From contig NZ_CP096203.1 of assembly GCF_023195755.1 (NCBI RefSeq), positions 992,001 to 1,056,000 of the forward strand: a DNA stretch of 64,000 bases, written 5' to 3'. Positions 25,755-35,191 of the stretch are shown here, one piece after another (the stretch's first letter is position 1; every line of letters starts with the position of its first letter). The position numbers were made by a program, and so were the translations under genes. The DNA is from Chryseobacterium nepalense. Lineage in GTDB: Bacteria > Bacteroidota > Bacteroidia > Flavobacteriales > Weeksellaceae. Below the pieces are notes generated by a model. The model worked only from the letters and a program-made list of their open reading frames with translations, had not been told where the DNA came from and did no database searches.

Positions 25755-26168
25755 TTATTCAATAGCTTTTTCCTTATAATAAAAGTTCAAAATATTTAAT
25801 GCTACAAGACTAACTAAAAATAGTATTGAGGTACTTAAATAGATATCTTGTTCGATAATTCCTTTGAATAAAATCATATTCTTAAGCCAAACAATCAATA
25901 AAAGTATCGAAGAATATAAAATATATTTAGAGCTTTTAATGAAAGCTGTAAGTATAAATAATACTATTGATAGCAGTATTTCCATATCTATAATAAAAAA
26001 ATTATTGGGATAATTGCTAATATTAAAACTTATAGATTGTGATTTAAATATATCTAAAATAAATCCATATAAAGGATATGCAGGAGAAAAATTATAAGCA
26101 ATTTTAATATTTAAAAATCCTATTACTACCAATAGTGCTAAAATAATAATTATATATTTCTTTTTCAT
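25755..26168 (-). CDS. Small integral membrane protein, putative immunity protein for the lipase-tipped RHS
   Basis: A 137-residue protein with four or so TM helices (about 4-22, 62-82, 86-105 and 112-130) and very low G+C. No family recognised. It begins 11 bases after the stop of the RHS protein whose tip carries a lipase motif; membrane-bound immunity is common for effectors that attack lipids or membranes. Function is inferred from position and topology. Confidence 0.6.
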   Translation of the reverse strand: MKKKYIIIILALLVVIGFLNIKIAYNFSPAYPLYGFILDIFKSQSISFNISNYPNNFFIIDMEILLSIVLFILTAFIKSSKYILYSSILLLIVWLKNMILFKGIIEQDIYLSTSILFLVSLVALNILNFYYKEKAIE

Positions 26169-26179
26169 ATTAATCCAAT

Positions 26180-29100
26180 TTATGAACCTGATCCAGTTCC
26201 TTTCTTTTGTTGGTCTCCAGTTCTCACATTTGGTTGAACTTGGAAGTTATTCCAATTAACATTCTGAAACCATTTTACTGGATTTACACCTTGATCAGTT
26301 CTTTGTATTAGTGGTTTTAAGTATGGAGTCATAGAGTCATCAATATTAGTGTGTCCTGTTCCTGTCATTGTAGCTTTTATAGAGTTTTGACCAGTAACAG
26401 TTTTTGAACCACCACCTCCAGAAAACATATTTTTATCAGCACTTAAACTAATAATATTTTGAACATTACCTCCTAAACTTGCAGAATATGGATCTGAGCT
26501 ATAAGCAGTTCCTCCTCCCGCATTTACAGATACGGGTTCCATTGTTAGAACTAGGTTAATATTTTCAGTTGTTGAACTTGCTGCATTAAGAATATCTTTA
26601 CCTCCTAGACTATGTCCTATCATTATAACATTCCCATCAGGATTTACGCTTCTGTAATTGCTAATTGTTTCAACCATATGAGTAGCTGCAAGACCACTGT
26701 CAGTTCCTGTATAAGCCGCAACTGCTATATTACTTCCCAGACTATTTTGAAGACTGGACAAAGCTCCATCTGTTTGTAGATTTTTAGGAAGATTAGAATA
26801 AAGGGTATTCGTTCCGCTTCCAACGCCATCTCCATTTCTTCCGTCAGCTCTTCCTAATCCTAAAACTACTAAAGTAGATTGGTTTTTATTAAAATTATCC
26901 GCAGGAACTGCTTCAAGACCTTCTAATTCTCTATGTGAAGTAACCTTATTTTCAGAAAAATTGTAATGAGATTGATAAGCATATTTTTCAGAAAGCGGAT
27001 CTATGTTGAAAAATCGTCCCACATCGGGCATATAATTACGCCATTTGAAGGAGTAGAAGCCTGTTTCCTGCAATTCCTGTGACTGATACTTGTAGTTGTA
27101 CGCATTATCAAAACTATAACTTTGTGCATTATGCATCAGCCCGAAAGGATAATAGTTCGTAACACCCTCTGCTTCTCCGGTTATGATATAGTTGTTACAA
27201 ACCTGTCCATCCGGAGTATCGTAACAATTATTAACCACAATATCTCCCGTTACCTGACCATTTCCGTCTGCATCGCTGTAGCTTAATCTTACATTCCCCA
27301 AGTGGTCCGTATAATTATAAAAATACCTGTTTCTCAGTCCGTCAAAATAACCTTCCGGAGTAGGGATGATCCTTAATTTCATTCCATCACTGGTCATCGT
27401 TCCCGTTTCATCTTCCCATGCATAGGTAAACTTATACTGAAAGCCATCCAGGTAATCCGTCTGCAGTCCTCCAAAGAGCTTCTTTACTTTTACTCCGTCT
27501 GCTCTGTATACATAATCTGTTACCTGCGAGTTCTGAGTGATCTTCTTCGGTAAATTTAAATAATTATACTGAATGGAAGAAATATTTTTATCCGGAAAAG
27601 AAGTCATATTTCCATTGTCATCATATCCGATATTGGTTGGGGTCGCTTTGTAAGGGAATCCCTGTGTTAATGTAACGGCATCTTTTACCTTCTGCAACCT
27701 GTTGCTCATATTGCTGTTTTCGTAATCATAGGTAAGATTATCGATCAACAGGGCGGTTGCTCCCATTCTCTGGGCGGTTCTTTGGATAGTTTTAATGTTT
27801 CCGTTCAGGTCATAGGTTGCTTTTTCATAATATTCCCTAAGAGAAGGGTTGGTAGAATTCTGGTAAAACCCTGCTGAGAGACGGTTAAGCTTATCATACA
27901 CATAGCCATACCTTTTCAGAGATTCGTTGGCGCTTACGCCTGTTTTCCAGTCTACTTCGGCAATGTTGCCATTGTATTTCGGAAGGACCTGTAAAGAGGC
28001 ATCTGAGGTGTCCGGGGTCTGCAACCCTTCCACTTCATTATATTTAATTTTATATGCGAAAAGATCACCTGAAAGATTATTAGGATCATTGATCTGGGTC
28101 ATCCAACCGCGGATGTTGTAGGCGTAATCCACTTTTTGTAATCCGCTTCCTAAAACCGTTCCCCCAACTTTCTTGTTTTTAAGCTGGGACAGTTCATTGT
28201 AGGTGTTCTGCGCTAAATATTCCACCGGGTTATTGTCTACCTGGTGGGTATGGGTCAGAAGCCTATTCTGAGAATCATAGGTAAAGTTTTCGGTAATCAC
28301 TTTATCCGTATCGGTATCCAGCCTTTTATGACGGGTGATGCTTTGCTGAACAGCCCCTGCAAAATCAAGCCTGGATTCTGTTTGGGTACGACCACCTAAG
28401 TGATTGATAGAATAACTTCCGATGGCTCTTCCTTTTTTATCATAATAGGTGTAATTTTTCGTCCAGTTGTCGTCCTCAATGTTTTTCACCAGGCTCATCA
28501 CCGGAAGACTCTTGGTGCTTAAGCCTTCTGCAGTATTCGTTTCGGTAAGGGTGGGTTCTCCCAAAATATTTGTTGGAAAAGATGGGTTAAAGTAATATCC
28601 AGGGTAAGAATCATAATAATTTAAAGATAATAAAGTTACCCAGTTGGAAGAATTAGGATAGCTTCCGTCCGGATTATTATAATACACATCGATTCCCTGC
28701 CTGTTAAAAAAAGGAGTATTGATCCGGGTTACATTATTTGATCCAAAGCTGTCAACGGTACCCTGTTCCACACTTCTCTGGTATCCTGTTCCGATTCCGG
28801 TAATAGCCACTCTTCCGAACTGGTCATATTTTGTATAGAGCCATTGTCCTTTTTCCTTCATCACGGTGTCTTGGGTTGCAACCAGCCTGTCCTGCTTATC
28901 GTAGAGCATATATTCCCAGCCTTTGCCCGGAAGCTTCTTTTCTACCAGCCGGTTTCTGCCGTCGTATTTGTACTGGTAGCAGAGGTTATCCAGATCAGAA
29001 GCTGAAAGAGTCTGAACGTTGGAGGCTAATGGCGGAATGACATATGCCAATTGATTGTATTCGTTGTACACATAATACGTATCCACTTTTTCCGTGGCGC

Positions 29101-29767
29101 TGAGCATCTTTCTTACCAAAAGAACCTGGCCTTCCCCGTTTTTAAATTCAATGGTCTGGTTTCCGTCTTCATCGGTTACCGTGTTTTTATAGAGCTGTGC
29201 GGCCAGATAATTCGCACTCTGACTGATTTGTGAACTGGTAGCTCCATTTACCCAGGTGGTTACCGTGGTGTATTTTTTAACGGCATCTTCAGCCGTATTG
29301 GCATCATAACCAAACTGCACCGGTTTCGTATCCCATGCATTCCCCACCTGCTTCTGCTGCAGGATCCTGTCTAAGGGTGAGTTTTCCAGGATTTTCTCTG
29401 AAAAGATCTTCTCAGAACCGTACAGCGTGGACTGGGTAGCATTGCTCAATGGAGATGTGTAGATTGCTCCATTCTGGGTTATCTGCTGGGGAACCGGAAG
29501 GTAGTCTTTCACCTGTCTTCCGAAACCATCGTATTCAATATGGGTGACCACATCTTTTCCCGTTGGGGAAGCTTTGATATTCACCACCTGCTTAGCTCTT
29601 CCCAACCCGTCGAAATACTGTACGGTTTCTGCGGATTTGGTGGGTTGTCCACTACTATTGTAATCCAGATAGGTTTTGGAATACACGTAGTTTTCCGTAG
29701 TGGTGAGCTGTGCCTGGGATAAACCGGATATTAGCAAAGCGCCTATAGGAATTAATATTTTTTTCAT
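26180..29767 (-). CDS. Secreted RHS/YD-repeat protein with alpha/beta-hydrolase (lipase-like) tip
   Basis: A 1195-residue protein. A Sec signal peptide (about 1-19, ALLISGLSQA then QLTTTENYVY) leads into a DUF6443-like start (VQYFDGLGRAKQVVNIKASP), YD repeats (YDGRNRLVEKKLPGKGWEYM, YDKLNRLSAGFYQ) and the RHS core ending at about residue 945 (DVGRFFNIDPLSEKYAYQS). The last about 248 residues are a tip with GHSLGG (nucleophile S1053), a possible Asp at 1111 and His at 1139, the Ser-Asp-His order of lipases, so phospholipase or esterase toxicity is likely. No PAAR or T6SS feature. It follows RHS partner A by 4 bases and precedes the membrane immunity candidate. Confidence 0.85.
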   Translation of the reverse strand: MKKILIPIGALLISGLSQAQLTTTENYVYSKTYLDYNSSGQPTKSAETVQYFDGLGRAKQVVNIKASPTGKDVVTHIEYDGFGRQVKDYLPVPQQITQNGAIYTSPLSNATQSTLYGSEKIFSEKILENSPLDRILQQKQVGNAWDTKPVQFGYDANTAEDAVKKYTTVTTWVNGATSSQISQSANYLAAQLYKNTVTDEDGNQTIEFKNGEGQVLLVRKMLSATEKVDTYYVYNEYNQLAYVIPPLASNVQTLSASDLDNLCYQYKYDGRNRLVEKKLPGKGWEYMLYDKQDRLVATQDTVMKEKGQWLYTKYDQFGRVAITGIGTGYQRSVEQGTVDSFGSNNVTRINTPFFNRQGIDVYYNNPDGSYPNSSNWVTLLSLNYYDSYPGYYFNPSFPTNILGEPTLTETNTAEGLSTKSLPVMSLVKNIEDDNWTKNYTYYDKKGRAIGSYSINHLGGRTQTESRLDFAGAVQQSITRHKRLDTDTDKVITENFTYDSQNRLLTHTHQVDNNPVEYLAQNTYNELSQLKNKKVGGTVLGSGLQKVDYAYNIRGWMTQINDPNNLSGDLFAYKIKYNEVEGLQTPDTSDASLQVLPKYNGNIAEVDWKTGVSANESLKRYGYVYDKLNRLSAGFYQNSTNPSLREYYEKATYDLNGNIKTIQRTAQRMGATALLIDNLTYDYENSNMSNRLQKVKDAVTLTQGFPYKATPTNIGYDDNGNMTSFPDKNISSIQYNYLNLPKKITQNSQVTDYVYRADGVKVKKLFGGLQTDYLDGFQYKFTYAWEDETGTMTSDGMKLRIIPTPEGYFDGLRNRYFYNYTDHLGNVRLSYSDADGNGQVTGDIVVNNCYDTPDGQVCNNYIITGEAEGVTNYYPFGLMHNAQSYSFDNAYNYKYQSQELQETGFYSFKWRNYMPDVGRFFNIDPLSEKYAYQSHYNFSENKVTSHRELEGLEAVPADNFNKNQSTLVVLGLGRADGRNGDGVGSGTNTLYSNLPKNLQTDGALSSLQNSLGSNIAVAAYTGTDSGLAATHMVETISNYRSVNPDGNVIMIGHSLGGKDILNAASSTTENINLVLTMEPVSVNAGGGTAYSSDPYSASLGGNVQNIISLSADKNMFSGGGGSKTVTGQNSIKATMTGTGHTNIDDSMTPYLKPLIQRTDQGVNPVKWFQNVNWNNFQVQPNVRTGDQQKKGTGSGS

Positions 29768-29771
29768 CGTA

Positions 29772-32700
29772 TTAGTTTTTGTAGTTGTACTTGAATTCTT
29801 TTAACAGCTTTCCGGTCTGGCTGCCTTCTCTTATTTCTTTCAGCCTGTTGGCGGAATCATAGAGATACACTTCCCGGATTCCTGAAGGAGGAGTAATGCT
29901 GGTTACCCCGATCAATGGATCATAAGTGTAGGTACTAATCTGGTAATTAACCATTATGCTGTCTTTCCTGAAATCATCCAGAGCTATGATCAATGCTGCT
30001 TCATTGGAAGGATTGGCAGCATCAAGATCGGAAGCTGAGATAATAGCCGCCGCCAGACTGCTTACCTGGGCATAGGTAGCTCCCACGATTTTAGCGATAG
30101 GCTGGGCCTGGTTGTAGCCCCATACAATGGCCGTAGGAATACCGTCTTTCGTGGTATACTGCTGTAGGTTGCCTTTGGAATCATATTGATTATAGGTGAT
30201 TTCCGTGGAAATTGTATTTAAAAGATTGGTAGACTTAACTTCAGTAGGCAGTGGTAGTCCAGAAGTTTTTGTATCGGCTTCTGATTGATTGAGAGGATAA
30301 ATAGTTTCTATCTTAGAAATTGTTTTTCCTATATCCTGGGCATTGATTTTTTTTGTAGCGACAGTTTCTAGTGGCACTCCGATAATATTATTGGTGATCA
30401 GATACGTGTTATTTTTATCAGATGCATAGTTATAACTGATTTCATTCACTGAGTTATCAGGATAGGTTGTACGGGAGGATTTTAACTTTAAATTTGTTAA
30501 GTTATAAGTATAATCGCTGGTGGTTGTCAGGATTTTTTCGTTTGCATTTGAATCGTAATAATCTTTGTTTATTGAATTTGTAAGTTCTGCCCAGCCGAAC
30601 GTATCTTTTTTCCTGTAGTAGCCGATATAGTTAGCTGGTTTTCCACATGACGACGCATTGGAGCATCTGATATCACTGCTACAAAAAGGAGCTGAAAATG
30701 CCGAAAGCAAATCCGAATACGACAAGTAAGTACTAGCATAAGGGCAATCAAAATTGAAATAATATAAAGATAATCCTGTAACTTCTACATAATCATGGAA
30801 ATTATAATTATTGCTGATTGTGTTTAATAATTTGTTGTTATTATTATACTTTTTATCTGAAAGAAGAAGCCCTCTTTTATAGTCCTGATTACTTGTTTCT
30901 ATGAAAGGATAACTTACAGCAATTGCTGGAAATTGTTCAGGATAATCAATAGGAGATGTATAGGTGTATTCTGTTTTACCCTTCCCCTGTTCAGTAACAG
31001 TTACATTTTTATACCCGACATCAGAGCCTTTTGTTACAATAGCAGAGAGATTGTTAAGTTCTGTTTGAACTTTATATGTTACATATCTCCAGTCAACATT
31101 TAAACCACACGAAGTCCCAAACTCTTTAAATTTTCTATTTACCTGATACTCCATTACAGGTTTTGGATAAACCAGAGAACCGCTGCTCTTAGTATTATCA
31201 TCAAACAAGTGATACTGATAAGAAAGCTTTCTTTCAAAACCAATTGGATAAGTATGAAATTTAATATCGTTATCATTTATAGTGGGGCTTCCTTTGAAAT
31301 AATAAATATTTTTAATCCTGATTCCTCCTCCATAAAGCCACTTATTGATTTGTGCATTTAAGGTTTTCCCATAGATATCAATATGGGCAGTTCCGGTTAC
31401 AGGTAAATTACTTACCGGATTTTGCCCAACCTGGGCTTGATGATTCCATCTGAATCCAATTCTATAAGTATATCCTTCTTCTAATAGATATTCATTGTAA
31501 CATTCTGCCCCTGCTGTCAGCGAGGTTGAAGAAACTAAGTTCTGATTTTGATATTTGTATAAATTTAAAAAGCCCGCAATACCTGAGTTGTTATCAATAA
31601 TAGCTTTTATAAGCAATCTCTTATCAGTTAATATTAATCCAAGATCATAAAACTGCTCAACACTGTTACTGCTGTTTAAATTTGTATTATTGATGTGAGA
31701 GATTGTCCAGTTATCCGAATTATTTAATATTTCACTATCTGCACTTGTATCTCCTATAAAGGAATAAGTATTAGGTTCATATTCAAAAACGGCAGATCCT
31801 TTGGTAGGATAAATAATTTGCGTAAGAACATCCTTTGCGATATTCTGCTTATCTACTTCATTATTAGAGAATCCTGCTGACGGATCATCACAAAAATTTT
31901 CTGCAGATCTGTAATACCCCCATAAATCTTTAGAAAAGCCCTGATAGGATTGAAGGTTATTAAAGTATTTAAATCCATATTTTAAAATTTCATTATCACT
32001 TGCTGTTTTATTGATAATTTCTTTTAAAAACAGCTTGTGATAGAAATCATAATTAAAAACAAAACTTTTAATTTCTACGTTATTCCAATTCTTAACAGTA
32101 ATTTTCTTAAGATAAGGCGCTTCACTTTGCTGAAGAATATTTTCATCCTGCCTGTTGCCTTTTTCAAAACTGAAATAAATACGAGCTTTATCAATAATGT
32201 TTATTTGCTGGAGTACTTTACTTTTTGTTTCTGTTGTAGTACTTGTAGAAACTTGTAATGGCAATAGATTATTGGGTATGTAATTGCCACAGTTTCCCAT
32301 TTGGTGAATACTCAGATATGTTTGTGAATTTACCGGCGTAAAATCTCTGGCCATAACAGGCTCATTTTTCACAATATTATTTCTTACATTTTTCTCCACA
32401 AAAACATTACCATCATACATTAATTCTGCAATAAGATTATTTTGGAATTTTATTTTTGATAAATGGAAAGCACTTATGTAGTCGTTATATTGTTTACTTC
32501 CTGACGTAAAATCCAAAGAAGGATCAAGAAGCTGATTATGGGAAAAGGTAAAGTTACTTGAAGTCTCTTTAATGTCAAACGTAAAGGTATATCCTTTTTC
32601 ATCAGCGATTTCAAATTTTTTATTAATATCATCGTACGTTATTTTTAAAGTGTCAGTAGTTAACTTTTTGACTTGATAAGTCCCATTAGTAAGCTTTACT

Positions 32701-33257
32701 ATAATAAACCGACCGCTATATCCCATAAAATTGTATTGATACAGATCATACTCTGTGTCAAACCTCTGTTTTTCACTGGCTTCAAAAAAGAAGTTATTGA
32801 TATTATAATCATCGTGATCAAATGAATAATTGTCATCAAGAACATTAATTATGTCATTATAAGAATTAAAATAAATGCCTTTTTTTTGAGAAGCAACATC
32901 GTTGTAATCATCAGGATAACCACCTCTTATCGTTCTGGATATTGTACCTCCGGCAAACAAGCTCCAACCAAGGCCCGTATCTCCGGCTACTTCATTATGT
33001 TTAATTGATAATGGGTGATATTTTAGGGATATATCAAAATTTAAGTTTCCTTCAACTCCGTATATTGGAATTGAAATATCAGGAATACCATTATAGTTAC
33101 TTACCGGGGTCTCTTCAAATTTCATCAAAGCTGCAACCGTTGGAGATGCAGGGATTACCTGGGGTACATGATTATCTGTAGAGGTTGTGTTGGGACTTTG
33201 CCCGAAAAATGTATATAAAAATAGTACAAAAATTAAAGTATACGATTTCTTTTTCAT
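29772..33257 (-). CDS. Secreted RHS-associated large protein (partner A)
   Basis: An 1161-residue protein with a Sec signal peptide (about 1-20, TLIFVLFLYTFFGQ) and a strand-rich body. The N-terminal block GIPDISIPIYGVEGNLNFDI and SLKYHPLSIKHNEVAGDTGL then GWSLFAGGTISR is the typical start of large Bacteroidota YD proteins, similar to SpvB/TcaC shell regions; YD-type units appear towards the end (VYLYDSANRLKEIREGSQTG). It lacks an RHS core end and any toxin tip. Because it precedes the tip-bearing RHS gene by 4 bases, the two may form a two-part shell. The middle is poorly conserved and of lower G+C. Confidence 0.78.
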   Translation of the reverse strand: MKKKSYTLIFVLFLYTFFGQSPNTTSTDNHVPQVIPASPTVAALMKFEETPVSNYNGIPDISIPIYGVEGNLNFDISLKYHPLSIKHNEVAGDTGLGWSLFAGGTISRTIRGGYPDDYNDVASQKKGIYFNSYNDIINVLDDNYSFDHDDYNINNFFFEASEKQRFDTEYDLYQYNFMGYSGRFIIVKLTNGTYQVKKLTTDTLKITYDDINKKFEIADEKGYTFTFDIKETSSNFTFSHNQLLDPSLDFTSGSKQYNDYISAFHLSKIKFQNNLIAELMYDGNVFVEKNVRNNIVKNEPVMARDFTPVNSQTYLSIHQMGNCGNYIPNNLLPLQVSTSTTTETKSKVLQQINIIDKARIYFSFEKGNRQDENILQQSEAPYLKKITVKNWNNVEIKSFVFNYDFYHKLFLKEIINKTASDNEILKYGFKYFNNLQSYQGFSKDLWGYYRSAENFCDDPSAGFSNNEVDKQNIAKDVLTQIIYPTKGSAVFEYEPNTYSFIGDTSADSEILNNSDNWTISHINNTNLNSSNSVEQFYDLGLILTDKRLLIKAIIDNNSGIAGFLNLYKYQNQNLVSSTSLTAGAECYNEYLLEEGYTYRIGFRWNHQAQVGQNPVSNLPVTGTAHIDIYGKTLNAQINKWLYGGGIRIKNIYYFKGSPTINDNDIKFHTYPIGFERKLSYQYHLFDDNTKSSGSLVYPKPVMEYQVNRKFKEFGTSCGLNVDWRYVTYKVQTELNNLSAIVTKGSDVGYKNVTVTEQGKGKTEYTYTSPIDYPEQFPAIAVSYPFIETSNQDYKRGLLLSDKKYNNNNKLLNTISNNYNFHDYVEVTGLSLYYFNFDCPYASTYLSYSDLLSAFSAPFCSSDIRCSNASSCGKPANYIGYYRKKDTFGWAELTNSINKDYYDSNANEKILTTTSDYTYNLTNLKLKSSRTTYPDNSVNEISYNYASDKNNTYLITNNIIGVPLETVATKKINAQDIGKTISKIETIYPLNQSEADTKTSGLPLPTEVKSTNLLNTISTEITYNQYDSKGNLQQYTTKDGIPTAIVWGYNQAQPIAKIVGATYAQVSSLAAAIISASDLDAANPSNEAALIIALDDFRKDSIMVNYQISTYTYDPLIGVTSITPPSGIREVYLYDSANRLKEIREGSQTGKLLKEFKYNYKN

Positions 33258-33264
33258 ATGTATT

Positions 33265-34929
33265 TTACTTCTTAATCAATTTAGCACTCGCTGTTTTGTT
33301 ATCATTTGTTTTCACCGTTACCAGATACGCTCCCTGAACCAGATTCTGTGTATTAATCTTCGTGACTTTATTTTTTGTTTTCAGGCTCTGCAATTGTCTT
33401 CCGCCCATATCATACACAACAATTTCTGCCTCGAACTTTCCATCACCCAGCTTCCAGCTTCCATCTTCCATTCCAATCTCCACATACGCGTAATCTGATA
33501 CTGGATTTGGGTAGATCTTAATATCCTGCTTTTCGATCAGCTGGTCAATCTGCTTATCTCCCAGCTTTACGATCTTCCAGTTTTCTTTGCCAAGCTCTTC
33601 AGCACTGGTTCCGGCCAAAACTATCGAACCATCCCTGTTCAGCTTTATATCAGATAATCTTTCCTCTCTTTTCCTGGATTCTCCTTTTACGTGCTTTCGC
33701 CACTGTTCATTACCATTTTGATCCAGATACAGCATCCAGAACGTTTCATCATCACTTTCAATTCTTCCTTCAGCCTGGGTATAACCTCCCAATAAAACGC
33801 CTTTAGACTTCCCGCTTCCATCTTCCTGCTTCCCGGCTATTACGCTCATTCCCATCAGCACATCCCGGTTTTTAAAATTGTAGGATTTCTGCCAGATCTC
33901 TTCTCCTCTTTCGTTGAGTGAGATCAGCCACAAATCAGTTCCTTCTTCAATGCCTACGGTTTTATTCCCTGACCGTTCCGATCTTGATTCTCCTCCGATT
34001 AAATAACCTGTAGAGGTTAAAGCTAATGTTCTCAAATGGTCATCTCCTTTTCCTCCGAAATTCTTTTCCCATTCTACTTTGCCGTCTTTTGAAAGTTTGA
34101 TGATCCAATAATCGCCTTCACCGAAATTGCCGCTGGCTTTTGGCATCTGGCTGCTGGCTTTACTTCCCGCTTCCGGCATCCCGCTTCCAGCTACCGCTCC
34201 GCTTCTCGAATAAACACCAAGCAATGCACCTCCGTCTTTCGTTGGAATCATTTTCTCAACCTCATCCAGGCCTTTTCCGCCTAAAATAAGCTGCGATAAT
34301 TCTTTTCCGTTTTTATCTAATTTAACGACCAAAACATCCTTAGATCCGTAACCCAAAGTTCTCGTTCCCTGAGGCTCTCGAAGGGAACCTGTCATTATAT
34401 TTCCTGCCACAAAAAATCCCATATCCGTTGTCTGAATTACCGCTCTGGCTTCTTCATCCGAAGCACTGCCAATCGTTTTCTGCCACAATTCATCCCCGAA
34501 TTCGTTGATGCGAATCAGCCAAAAATCGCTTCCGCCTTTGGAATTTTCCTTCTTGTCTAAGCCTTTCCCTGAAAAACTCGTTCCTGCTAAAACGAATCCA
34601 CCGTCCTGAGTGTTCACGGTAGCCGAAAGGAAATCATGGTTTTGCCCCGAGAAATATTTTTCCCAGACTTCTTCGCCCTGCTGGTTAAGTTTAACCAAAT
34701 GAAAATCGTAACCGTTATTAGGCTGCTGGTTGTTGGCTAAAGCAGCGGTCCCTGAGGCTCTCGAAGGGATGCTGCTTCCTGTGATTAAATACTGCTGATC
34801 AATAGTAGTGGTAACCTGGGAAAGAAAATCCTGAGTGGAGGATTTAATGTCTTTCTGCCAGATCACTTCCTGGGCAGAAACGCCCAGAACAGAGCACAAG
34901 AACAGTGCTCCTGAGTAGAATTTATTCAT
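33265..34929 (-). CDS. T9SS-sorted beta-propeller-like protein with in-frame repeat insertions
   Basis: A 554-residue protein with a Sec signal (about 1-19) and repeated propeller-type blades (DGGFVLAGTSFSGKG, SDFWLIRINEFGDELWQKTI, DYWIIKLSKDGKVEWEKNFG). The C-terminal about 85 residues (IKIYPNPVSDYAYVEIG ... LVQGAYLVTVKTNDNKTASA) are a type A Por secretion sorting domain, so it should leave the cell by the type IX system. Five stretches look like dispersed repeats carried in frame: GGAAG-rich runs at 33440-33474, 33808-33837 and 34138-34196, and two copies of a palindromic repeat at 34364 and 34749. First gene of the RHS operon, 7 bases before RHS partner A. Confidence 0.85.
   Translation of the reverse strand: MNKFYSGALFLCSVLGVSAQEVIWQKDIKSSTQDFLSQVTTTIDQQYLITGSSIPSRASGTAALANNQQPNNGYDFHLVKLNQQGEEVWEKYFSGQNHDFLSATVNTQDGGFVLAGTSFSGKGLDKKENSKGGSDFWLIRINEFGDELWQKTIGSASDEEARAVIQTTDMGFFVAGNIMTGSLREPQGTRTLGYGSKDVLVVKLDKNGKELSQLILGGKGLDEVEKMIPTKDGGALLGVYSRSGAVAGSGMPEAGSKASSQMPKASGNFGEGDYWIIKLSKDGKVEWEKNFGGKGDDHLRTLALTSTGYLIGGESRSERSGNKTVGIEEGTDLWLISLNERGEEIWQKSYNFKNRDVLMGMSVIAGKQEDGSGKSKGVLLGGYTQAEGRIESDDETFWMLYLDQNGNEQWRKHVKGESRKREERLSDIKLNRDGSIVLAGTSAEELGKENWKIVKLGDKQIDQLIEKQDIKIYPNPVSDYAYVEIGMEDGSWKLGDGKFEAEIVVYDMGGRQLQSLKTKNKVTKINTQNLVQGAYLVTVKTNDNKTASAKLIKK
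34364..34388. repeat. Palindromic repeat inside a coding sequence, copy 1
   Basis: Core CCCTGAGGCTCTCGAAGGG with GTTCCCT/AGGGAAC arms. In the T9SS gene it encodes LREPQGT. The same 21-base core recurs at 34749 in a different reading frame. Confidence 0.75.
34749..34769. repeat. Palindromic repeat inside a coding sequence, copy 2
   Basis: The core CCCTGAGGCTCTCGAAGGG is identical to copy 1 but is read in another frame, encoding IPSRASG, near the N-terminus of the same protein. Confidence 0.75.
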
Positions 34930-34977
34930 TCCTAATGTTTATTTCGAGTTGTGTTGATTATTAATTTTAAATCGCCG

Positions 34978-34985
34978 CAAAAATA
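34978..34985 (-). promoter_or_regulatory. -7 element for the T9SS/RHS operon
   Basis: On the minus strand TATTTTTG fits TAnnTTTG and lies 48 bases upstream of the ATG at 34929. No convincing -33 element was found. Confidence 0.4.
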
Positions 34986-35175
34986 CTTATTTTATACAAG
35001 CTGGGGAAAAACTACAATATCAATTTATTATGAATTTGATCAGATAAAATATTTCCCCTTATTATAAATATCATTTGCAAAACTATAATCCATTAACGAC
35101 AAAACATGTCGTTTCTTATATTAACATGATGAGAAAAGGAACAAAAGTTGCAGTTGTAATAGACTTACTTTTACC

Positions 35176-35183
35176 TATCTTTG
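35176..35183 (+). promoter_or_regulatory. Promoter of the PAS histidine kinase
   Basis: TATCTTTG fits TAnnTTTG, with a TTG at 35154-35156, 19 bases upstream, matching the Bacteroidetes -33/-7 pattern. It ends 8 bases before the ATG at 35192, so it decides that start and implies a very short leader. Confidence 0.5.
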
Positions 35184-35191
35184 TTATATTT

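Noticed and set aside
24015..29767. T6SS-type RHS toxin locus
   Set aside because: No PAAR, VgrG, Hcp or adaptor gene is present and the RHS proteins carry Sec signal peptides.
35075..35191. TTG-initiated 39-residue extension of the PAS kinase containing a hydrophobic stretch
   Set aside because: A -33/-7 promoter lies within it, and the PAS domain begins after the ATG at 35192, so the apparent TM segment is not translated.
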